From Ascochyta rabiei (Eukaryota > Ascomycota > Dothideomycetes > Pleosporales > Didymellaceae), in assembly GCF_004011695.2 (NCBI RefSeq), contig NC_082422.1, positions 248,001 to 312,000 on the forward strand: a stretch of 64,000 nucleotides of DNA, read 5' to 3'. The notes below the pieces were generated by a model. The model worked only from the letters and a program-made list of their open reading frames with translations. It was not told where the DNA came from and did not search any database. The translations under genes and the position numbers were made by a program. Below are positions 55,378 to 64,000 of the stretch, in pieces. Every line of letters begins with the position of its first letter. Within the stretch, counting starts at the first letter, position 1.

Positions 55378-56513
55378 CTACTTTAGCTTCAGCCCTGCTT
55401 CGGCTGGCATCAGAGCTCCCTCAGGCGGTGCGTTCTTCTTCTTGAACTCATCTGCCATATCCTCCATTGTCACAAACTCGACACCTTCGTGCTTCATGAA
55501 GTGTTCGATCAATCTGCAGTCTTGTTAGATATTGAAATAGAGATATTGTAGATGTGAACATATACCTTTCGTGCATCAACAGCAGGTGTGGTCTGCCAGA
55601 GACGTCTGGATGAATCGTGATCGGCTGTGAATGTTCGTCAGTAAGCGTGATACAGGTCTTGATAGACAGGTGGACACTTACAAAGATAAACTCATCGTAC
55701 TCTCTGTAGAAATAGTCGAAGTGATCGCGCCATAAATCCTCGGTGTCTCGTGCATTGACGAACCCGTGGCTGTTGGGTGAGCCCTTGATAAACATGTGCG
55801 GTGGCAGATCATCCAGGTACCAGTTTGCAGGTATCTCGACCAGTCCTGTGTCTTGACCTGTGACTAGTGGCTTCATCCATTCATCTGCCTTCTTTTCGTA
55901 GTCGATCTTGGTCCAAGTGTCACCGGTTCTCAGATAGTAGGGCTGACAGTCGTGGTGGCTCATGCTGTGGTCATACTCGATACCATATGACAGCAGTAAC
56001 TCGGCACCCTCCCGGCTAGTCTCCCACCTGCATAATATTGATCATCGTATCGAAAATGCTTCATCACACCTGCTTACCATGGTGCAACACTGCCTCTTGG
56101 CGGCTTCCCAGCGAAGTCAGTCAACATGCGATACGTCTTATCGAGTATGTCTCTTTGCTGTTCAATAGTCATGTCGACCGGGTTTTCATGACTGTAGCCG
56201 TGCAGGCCAATCTCGTGACCAGCATCGCGCACTGCTGCCATGTCTTCGGGGAACGTCTCCAGACTGTGGCCAGGTATGAACCATGTGGTACGAATTCCGT
56301 ACTGAAAACCTGTCAGATCTTGTTCTATAAAAGCTCACAGAACGTCACATGTACCTTCTTGAACATCTTCAAGAGACGCTGTGTGCCTACAGTACCAGCG
56401 AACAATCCTCGACTGATGTCACTGGTACTATTTTCGCCGCCATATGATCCTAACCAACCCGCGACAGCATCGACATCCACGCCATAAGAGATGAGAACAC
56501 GCTTCTTGCCCAT
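55378..56513 (-). CDS. NodB-type polysaccharide deacetylase-like hydrolase, cytosolic
   Basis: Carbohydrate-esterase-4 fold metal hydrolase of about 307 residues, lacking a signal peptide. It starts [20 protein letters not shown]; the Asp pair holds the metal-site Asp. Four introns interrupt it (near 56300-56350, 56025-56080, 55625-55680 and 55515-55565). Key motifs are [28 protein letters not shown] (the two metal-binding His), [19 protein letters not shown], and the late [16 protein letters not shown]. The cytosolic members of this group include bacterial PgdA-like and PuuE allantoinase-like enzymes, which cleave C-N bonds in small molecules. A small amide or cyclic ureide substrate is therefore more likely than chitin (inference). 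Confidence 0.85.
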
Positions 56514-56906
56514 TGTGATGTGAACTGTAGTTGACGATGAGATGCGGAAACCGAGACGAATGTCAATTCAAGGCGTTCGGACAATTGTCGCTCTTATTAT
56601 GATATTATCCAGCCGTTGCGGGGAGGTTGTCTATGAAACTGTTCGAAGCCGACGGCGGCTTGGATAGGCGTCATCGCGGGGCTACCTTCAGGTTTGGAGC
56701 ACCTACCGCTTATCTCAACTCGATTTAACGTTATCTGGGCTATGTGGAACTCTAACTTTTCCGGGACCTACTCCAACCTGTGGAACGGCTGAGTTCGGCC
56801 TTGCGCCCAACACCACATCGCGAGTGACGGATAGAAGCAAGCATGTCTTCTAAGAAATCATCTATGCAACTCGTTGACCACATCGCTTTAAGCAGCAATC
56901 TCAGAT
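56514..56906. promoter_or_regulatory. Divergent promoter between deacetylase and alcohol dehydrogenase
   Basis: 393 bp shared by two divergently read cluster genes. A GC-containing palindrome typical of a cluster regulator was not identified by eye. Confidence 0.5.
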
Positions 56907-58082
56907 ATGGCCGGACACATGAACGCGGCACAGATTGTAGAGGTATGGTGACGTCATCGATGTTTTAGGAAGGCAATGCTGACCGTGGATGCAGTTCGAT
57001 ACGCCATATCAACTCTGTAAGAAGCCCAAGCCGAGGTGCGGCGAAAATGACCTCCTCGTTAAGTTGTATGCAGCTGGCTTCTGTCATTCGGATCTCCAGG
57101 TCCTGCAGGGCCAATTCCGAGCAAGGCTGCCCATGATTCCTTCCCACGAACCAGCTGGCAAAATTGTGCAAATAGGCAATCAAGTTCAGGGCCACTGGAA
57201 GGTGGGAGATCGTGTTGGTGTTTTGAACTTCAAGGATGCGTGTCGCCAGTGCGTTGGGTGTAAGCAACACATGCGGAGATCTACGCGTGCTGATCCACGA
57301 TTTTGTGAAAAGCGGCAAATGGCGGGCTTCAAGCATGATGGTGCTTTCGCAGAGTACATGTTAGCTGATCCCAATACCGCTGTGCATCTGCCTGAAGGAG
57401 TTTCGTATGAGCAAGGGGCGCCTTTGATGTGTGCTGGAGTGCGTTACCCTTCTTACCAAAAATTTACCATTACTATACTGACCAGTTCAAGGCAACAGCT
57501 TGGGGTGCTTTGCGAAAGCTGAAACCGGACGTCAAGAGTGGTGAAGCGGTTGCCATTGTTGGGATTGGTGGTGTCGGTCATCTTGCAGTACAGTTCGCCA
57601 AAGCGATGGGGTTTAGGGCCGTGGCCATCGACAATAGAGAGGAAGGGCGACAGCTAGCACTTGAAGTTGCAGACCATCTTCAACCGGACCTTGTTGTCGA
57701 TTCCACTGCCAGCGATGCAGAGAAACAGATACTAGAGTTCACTTTGGGCGAAGGACTTGCTGGTATCGTAGTCTGCACCGACTCCATTCAAGCAAATGCT
57801 TGGAGCCTTCAGCAGTTGGGTAACAAGGGTGTTATGGTGCCGCTGGGTCTTCCAAAAGACAAGTGGCAGTTCGATTCTGAGGCTATGGTGTTTCGAGAAC
57901 TGGTTATCAAAGGCAGCTATGTCTCCAGTGCGGAAGAAGTAGAGCTGATGTTCAAGGTCGTGGCAGAACACAACATTTCCTCACACCTGACGATTTTGAA
58001 CTTTGACCAGATTCCCAGCCTTGTCGACAGATACCAGCATGAGTCGATGAAAGGCAGATTGGTCATACAGATAGCGCAATAG
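56907..58082 (+). CDS. Zinc-dependent alcohol dehydrogenase (ADH1-type MDR)
   Basis: NAD-dependent oxidation of an alcohol to an aldehyde or the reverse. Exons 56907-56942, 56995-57438 and 57486-58082 give 358 residues. Catalytic zinc ligands lie in GFCHSDLQVLQG and PSHEPAGKIV. The structural zinc loop is CRQCVGCKQHMR plus the later C of RFCEKR; it is slightly longer than usual. The Rossmann motif is GIGGVGHLAVQFAKAMGFRA, with Asp after the second strand (AIDNRE), indicating NAD preference. It lies between the deacetylase (divergent) and amidase (same strand, 290 bp apart). Confidence 0.9.
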
Positions 58083-58372
58083 GCCACAATCAGATTAGGT
58101 TCTCATTCAAAATGTTCAGGTAGTGTCTGTCAAGGAGTCGACTGGCGACGCAGCGACACAGCGACTCGTCGGGGTTAGTTGGAGCTGACCACGAGCGATA
58201 TCGGCCGGATTGGAGTTATCTGGCCCACTTGGCCGCAATTGGCTGCTGGTACGTAATCCTATCATTGCCGTAGACGGGAGACTATATGTCTGGGACAATA
58301 ATTCTACAACGTCGGTTTTGACTTCTACAGCTAATTTTTGAACCACGAAGATTGACCGCAGAACTATTCAAG

Positions 58373-60104
58373 ATGTCAGTCTTCTTCGATTCACCGATAA
58401 GGTTTGTCATCCTGGAGCTCTTTACTCGGGTTATGTTACTGACTGGAAGTGAAGCGAGGATATTGTTGGTGAAAGCGATGTAGAATCGCTTCTGGCAAAT
58501 ATCGGCATCGATCAAGGCGTAGCACCAGATCAGTCAGGCGAATATCGTCAATTATTAGCAGCTGTGCATGATGTCGCAGAACACATCCTCGAGCTCCCAG
58601 ATTATTTCCCCCAACCAGATACCCAAAGTTACCCCCGTGAGCAACTACATCGTCCTGCTGAAAACGAACAAGACTTTGGAAATGCTTGGGCGCATAAATT
58701 CCGGATACGAGGAAATCGAAAAGGAGGGATTTTGAGCGGCAAGACTGTCTGCTTGAAAGACAATGTCGCAGTTGCTGGTGTTCCGCAGTTCTTCGGTACA
58801 AACGCTATACCTGCATGGACACCAGAATTCGATGCTACTGTGGTCAAGAGAGCGTACGAAGCTGGAGCAGACATCGTTGGAACAACCGTTTGCGAGAACT
58901 TCTGCAACTCCACCTCATCATTCACCAGCGCCCAAGGGACAGTTCACAATCCCTACGCATGTGGTTACTCAGCTGGTGGCAGTACCTCGGGTGGCTCGGC
59001 TCTAGTTGGTGGGGGCTTGGTTGATATTGCCATTGGGGCCGATCAAGGAGGAAGCATCAGAGTTCCGGCGTCATTTTGCGGATGTAAGTCTAAGCTCAGT
59101 TTTCACAGCAACTGTGCTGAGCATATGTTACAGGTGTTGGTCTCAAACCCACACATGGTCTTGTTCCGTATACCGGAATCTCCAGTGGTGACTCTGTCAA
59201 CGACCATGCTGGTCCGATCGCCAGGACTGTGGCAGATGTTGCAATGTGTTTAGATGCCATCAGTGGGAGAGACGATTTCGACGACAAGACACTAGGGGCT
59301 CCTTCGCATGGCTCGTCACAGTATTCAGAGCGCTTGAAAAGCTCTGTAGCTGATATGAAGATCGGAGTGCTGACAGAAGGATTCGAACATCGCCTTGTCG
59401 ATTCAGGAGTCAAAGATGTAGTACTCAGTGCAGTCAAGTCTTTCGAAGAGCTAGGCGCTACTGTGCAGCGCATTTCGTTTCCGTTGCATCTAGAAGGACC
59501 TGCCGTCTGGACTATCCAACAACGCATTGCGGGAACCCTTGGAATGATGGGATTTGCACATGGTCGAAGAGGCGTGTTTTCGACAAAATACGAAGCCGTG
59601 CGCCAGCCATGGACCAACGAGACATTTCAGAAGCTTTTCCCTTCAACCAAGAACACCATTATCAACGGGCTCTCTTTGATGCAAAACTACCCTGGCCTCT
59701 ATGTTAAGACATTGAACATAACACAGCAGATAAAGGACGCGTATGAAAAACTGTTCGAGGAGTACGATATCATCGTAATGCCGACAACGCCGTTCGTTGC
59801 CCCAGCGAATGTGGACTGGAAGCGAGGGGACTCTCCAATGAAAGCCCTCAAACCAAGCATGGGCATCACGACGAATACTGCTATCTTCGACATCACAGGG
59901 CATCCAGCCATGTCTCTACCCGTTGGCTTTGCGCCAGCGAAAGAAGACGTTAGCGTCATGCTCCCCGTGGGGCTACAACTCGTAGGGGGTTTGAATCAAG
60001 AACAGAAGATCCTCGATGCAGGCTTTGCATGGGAGTCGGCCAACGACTGGAAGAATCTTGGCGATAACTGCACTCGACGCGAGACAGTGCCTCCGAAACT
60101 GTAG
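58373..60104 (+). CDS. Amidase signature family hydrolase
   Basis: Hydrolyses a carboxamide to acid and ammonia. Exons 58373-58401, 58455-59083 and 59134-60104 give 542 residues. The tiny first exon (MSVFFDSPI plus two bases) is chosen because it gives the only clean frame into the second. The catalytic triad is visible: Lys in KTVCLKDNVAVAG, cis-Ser in AGGSTSGGSALVGGG and nucleophile Ser in GADQGGSIRVPASFCG. Family blocks VGLKPTHGLVPYTG, GPIARTVADVAMCLDAI and the late FDITGHPAMSLPVGF follow. No signal peptide, so it is cytosolic. Substrate is not predictable. Confidence 0.92.
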
Positions 60105-60241
60105 GTGGATTAAATCGAATCGAACATATAGATCTTTATGGAACATAGTTGCTATGCACACATCTGAATTGCAATTCTTTGATTGAGATGTCTTGCCTTG
60201 GACTGTCACTGCAGCAACTATGACTTAATTTTAATCGTAGT

Positions 60242-61148
60242 TTAATTGATTGTATAGCCTCCATCAACTACAAGTGCGTGACCCTGAACGAAGGATGCTT
60301 GAGTAGAGCATAAAAACAACACGGCGTTTGCTACCTCGTCTGGGGTACCCATCCTCTTCATCGGTGCTATGTTGACAGCAGGCTTCAATGCTTCCACCAT
60401 CTCCGGAGATGTCGTCGTCATGGGAGTTTCGATAACGCCAGGACAGACGCAGTTCACTCGGATCCCATCATCTGAATAATCAATCGCATTTGCGCGTGTC
60501 ATGTTGATGATGGCAGATTTCGATGCGCAGTACGCAGCTACACAAGACTGTTAGTTCTGGTCAAGCATCACGACCCTCTCGACTCACCCGCGCCAGGCCT
60601 TGCTATAACACCTAGCTGACTCGCGATATTGACAATAGAGCCTCTTTGCTCAGGTTGCTCTGACAACGGTTCCTGTCTCAGCATATTTCTCAGCTGAGCT
60701 CGAGAGCTCAGCCATGACCCTCTATAGTTGATGTTGTTCAGTCGATCGAAAGCGTCCATCGTCATTTCGACTGCCTTGACTAGGTTACCCCCAAGGACTC
60801 CAGCGCAATTCACCGCGTAATCGAGCCTGGAGAATTTCGAAGTTACCTCGTCAGTGAACGAGTCTACAAAGCTTTCATCTGCAATATCTCCGGCTCGGTC
60901 AAAGACTTTGATGGAGGGATCGATAGACAGAATGGCATCTTTAGTCTGTTTGAGCGTTTCGGGGTTGATATCGGTGATTGCAATCTTGGTGCAGCCCGAG
61001 CGTGCAAAGCCTTTTGCAACTGCTGCGCCAATACCTGTATAGCCGTAAGCATAGAAGATACTGTATTAGTAATGACAAATAGCTTACCAGTTCCACCAGC
61101 ACCAGTGATGATTGCGACGCCAGGCAGTCTCCTCAAGATTGATGCCAT
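60242..61148 (-). CDS. Short-chain dehydrogenase/reductase (SDR)
   Basis: NAD(P)-dependent oxidoreductase. Three exons (61148 to about 61089, about 61034-60593 and about 60540-60242) give about 265 residues. The cofactor motif TGAGGTGIGAAVAKGFA is split by the first intron after GGT. Then come ITDINPE (Asp suggesting NAD), DYAVNCAGVLGG, GSIVNIASQLG, and the catalytic YCASKSA. The C-terminus has RVNCVCPGVIETPM, GTPDEVANAVLFLCS and GHALVVDGGYTIN. It converges on the amidase with only 137 bp between stop codons, and lies next to the regulator. Confidence 0.9.
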
Positions 61149-61684
61149 GATAATAGGATCAGGTAAGTGTCTGGGGTTCCTCCCAAGTAGCCACTAATAA
61201 CTCCAGAAGTAATCTGGTGTCGGAGGATAAAATTGGCCAAGAACACAAGATCCTTCGGGCTTGAGGCGGTAATCAGAGCAGTTCTATATGCGAGTTGCGA
61301 GCCTGCAAATCCTACTGAGACTTTGCCTACGTCGAAGAGGTATGTTAGATCTGCTCAATGTCTCCTAACTTTGATAGAAGAATATGTAGTTGTTTCGTTC
61401 AATCAGCCTTGCTATATACGACAGGCATCACAGGAAGCTTCGGCATCCAAATTAGACGGGATGACGTTGCAGCAGCTCGTTCTCCGCTCAACGCTCAAGC
61501 CCTGGACGGCGTTATCTTAGTGCGCTAATTTGGAGTAACGTTATCGTCAAAATCGTGCTGATTGGCCAGTCGGCCGAGGCAGGTGCGAAACGGTTGGAGT
61601 CAAGATCCGTCAAAACCAAGCCCAAAATTCTCCGTCTTGTCTCCAACGTCTCCAAAATACCATGCTCCAACGACAAAGAACCAT
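61149..61684. promoter_or_regulatory. Divergent region between SDR and regulator
   Basis: About 540 bp. It holds a short open frame with no known domain. The regulator may have an extra 5' exon here, since its frame is open from about 61562. Confidence 0.4.
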
Positions 61685-64000
61685 ATGCATAAAGTGCCCC
61701 ATATATGCAATCATTGCTCTCGTAGTTTCAAGCGCGCAGAGCACTTGACCCGTCACCTCCGCACTCGTCTGATGCCCCACTTTCGATACGCTGGTCGTAG
61801 CTGATCGATCCTTAGACACGAGAGACAAGCCCTACAAGTGTTCTTGTGGAGCAGCTTACACCCGCCGCGACCTTCTTACCCGTCATTGGCGACTCTCGCA
61901 GCATGGCGGGGAAGCTGTTACAACCACGACGAAATCAACATCTGCAGACAGCAGAGGCACTCCGCAGCGTCTAGATACAGCACAGTCGCAGCTCCTCACG
62001 TATAATGGAGTAACAAACACCAACCTGGGCTCAGAGAGTATATATCACTCTATGCGTGAGACAGACTACCCAACTTCTGTGACCAACCTGCATCACACCC
62101 AGGTGCCCTTCATCACTCAAGGTAAGTTTCCTCTTGAGGAAGACCCTCCCATACTGTGGAGAACCACGAACTTAGCAGCTCATAAATCTTCCTCTTGAAA
62201 CAATCTGTGGGCTTCTAGGACCTTAGAAGCTCGTAGCACCTTCGCACAGCTTCTCTGAGTACCTACCGATATTCAGGGAAATGTACGCCTGTATCAGAGC
62301 TTTAACGTATTGCACTGTCAGTCAATCGCTAATCAATCGAACAGAGTCACAGCCTCATACCTGTCACGAAGAAGGCATACAGGACTTCCGCGATTTTGTA
62401 AACTTCATCGATGGTGTGGGGCTGTCAGCGCAGTGGTCTCCTGAATTCAGCTTCGACTGGTTGCAACCTGGAGAGCAGCACCCACATCAACAGCAACAAC
62501 GCCAGGAGTCAAGACGGCACTCTCAGGAACGAGAGAGAACCCGTTCGCCTGCGCCTGAGGACATTGGCACACCGTTTAGTACTTGGCTGCCTTCAGCGCC
62601 CGCTGATGATCAGGTTCATCTTCGGTCCCACTCGGGAGATGGTATGCAAACGTGTTTTACTTCTGCTTTATTTTTCCCGCTACATTTTCTGCGCTGACTC
62701 AACATGAATAGATGTTCGAGAGAAACGAAGCCGAAGCGGGACGTACAACGTGACTGACGACCACCGCAATTTCCTAGTCTCGCTGCTGACCGGGTTTCCT
62801 GCGCCGATATCTGACTTCGAGATACCCTCAAGGCACACCCTCACACGCTATATTACGGCCTTCTTTGGTGGTTTCCATAGTCATTTTCCCTACATCCACC
62901 GGTCGACATTCCAGCCTTCGTGCTCCCCTTTGGAGTTAACCTTATCGATGGCCGCAGCAGGAGCCCAATATTGCTTCGAGAAACGAAGTTCTGAACGCCT
63001 CTTTCGCGTCGCGAAAGCAATTGTTTTTGAAAGACTTCGACAAGAAGAGTCATACTTTGGACCGCAGACTCTAGGCTTGATCGCCTCGAATGATATGTAT
63101 ACCCCTGAAGCGGTTCCTGCTACGCGACGCACTGGGCCGTGGGCTCCCCTTGATATGGCAAAAACGCTTCTTACGCTCGTAGGATTTGCGACATGGGAAC
63201 GTAAGGATCTGCTTCAACAAGCGTTCTGCCTTCGAGGTCTACTAGTACAGACTCTCCGCGACATTGGTCTTCGTGAAGAGAGCGTCGGCAACACTGCGTC
63301 CACTTCAAAATCGGCAATGTGGGATCAATGGGTCCAACTAGAATCCGCGCGACGTACGAAGCTGGTTGCTTTCTGCTACATAAACGTGCACAGTATTGCT
63401 TACAACATCCATCCTCTTCTCTGGAGCAGCGAGCTACATCTAAAGCTACCTTGCTGCACTCCGCAATGGCAAGCTTCGAGTGCAGCACAGTGGTTCGCTC
63501 TGCGACGAGATAACAAAGAAGAGCAGATGCCATTCCAGCAAGCACTCTCGCTATTGCTCCAGGGTCCCACGGGCAGCGAGACGGTCCGTCCCATACCCAG
63601 TCCTATCGGCAACTACATTCTCCTCCACGCCATACTCCAGCGTATCCATGTTGTGCGTGAGCTTTCCTTCCCCATGACATCGTCTACCAAGATATCAGCC
63701 TCGGAACTACAAACCGTCAGCCGCGCACTCCGCTCCTGGACCTCGCTCTGGCAACAAACCCCGGAGTCGATCCTCGACCCCAACAATGAAAGCGGGCCCA
63801 TCCCATTCACCTCGAGCGCCCTCCTAGTCGTCGCCTATGTACGTCTGTCGCTCGACATCGGGCAGTACCGCTACTTGGATTCACGCGATCCTACCACGAT
63901 AGCCGCGGGGCTCGCGCAGCTGCCAGACATCGAGCGCAACGACAATCTGCTCTCCGCGCTCCTGTACTCGACGCACGCACTGAGCATACCGGTGAGGCTA
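61685..64000 (+). CDS. C2H2 zinc-finger / fungal-TF-domain regulator, 3'-truncated by window end
   Basis: Nuclear transcription factor. It starts at ATG 61685 (MHKVPHICNHCSRSFKRAEH). A first intron (about 61767-61816) interrupts right at the linker. Two adjacent C2H2 fingers result: CNHCSRSFKRAEHLTRHLRT-H, and CSCGAAYTRRDLLTRHWRLSQ-H. A Gln/Ser/Thr-rich linker follows, with further introns near 62127-62340 and 62640-62712. The fungal-specific TF domain begins about 62750 (SLLTGFPAPISDFEI, FFGGFHSHFPYIHRSTF, RLFRVAKAIVFERLRQE). Next comes the long helical section with LLTLVGFATWERKDLLQQAF, LRGLLVQTLRDIGL and WVQLESARRTKLVAFCYINV. The end lies outside the window. Its position makes it the likely regulator of the metabolic cluster. 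Confidence 0.85.

Noticed and set aside
1..64000. tRNA and rRNA genes
   Set aside because: I looked for the conserved GTTCRANYC arm with a matching acceptor stem and for rRNA-like blocks; none was convincing by eye. A covariance-model scan would settle this.

Overview
The window reads as nuclear DNA of a filamentous ascomycete, probably a Dothideomycete (the class is inference). Genes are dense, lie on both strands, and carry short GT-AG introns of about 45-110 bp. Fungus-specific families are present: KTR mannosyltransferase, fungal-type transcription factors and a D-arabinitol dehydrogenase. AT-rich islands and a Helitron nonsense mutation look like repeat-induced point mutation (RIP). I built gene models by hand from splice signals and frame continuity. 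Where exon lengths sum to whole codons I treat the model as firm.

Layout, 1-11 kb: the 3' part of a Zn2Cys6 transcription factor is followed by a GC-rich gene-free stretch. Two tandem paralogous genes on the minus strand (3.55-8.40 kb) encode secreted proteins built from a repeated module I do not recognise. A 2.5 kb gene-poor stretch follows. 11-17.5 kb: a Helitron with one Rep-helicase frame split by an in-frame TAG, plus an accessory cysteine-rich gene resembling DUF3716. 18.3-20.8 kb: a D-arabinitol dehydrogenase-like gene converges on a secreted GH43-like glycosidase. 21.4-24.8 kb: the divergent housekeeping pair yju2 (splicing) and cdc16/cut9 (anaphase-promoting complex). 24.8-29.4 kb: AT-rich, repeat-rich DNA with a 735 bp terminal-inverted-repeat element that supplies the stop codon of a neighbouring acidic ORF.

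29.4-47 kb: mostly conserved genes. These are a hypothetical 571-codon gene, a mitochondrial PDH/BCKDH kinase, a USP7/Ubp15 deubiquitinase, a p24 cargo receptor, a Gln/His-repeat protein, a gamma-tubulin complex GCP5-like gene and a GT15 mannosyltransferase. 47.9-48.9 kb: a very small single-TM protein gene and an AT-hook-like gene meet tail to tail with interlocking stop codons.

50.5-64 kb: a run of metabolic genes that looks like a catabolic cluster. It holds acetoacetyl-CoA synthetase, an amino-acid transporter, a cytosolic NodB-type deacetylase, a zinc alcohol dehydrogenase, an amidase, an SDR and a C2H2/fungal-TF regulator that runs off the end. A plausible reading is uptake of an amino-acid- or amide-type compound, C-N hydrolysis, two oxidoreductase steps and activation of acetoacetate. 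No tRNA, rRNA or CRISPR locus was seen.
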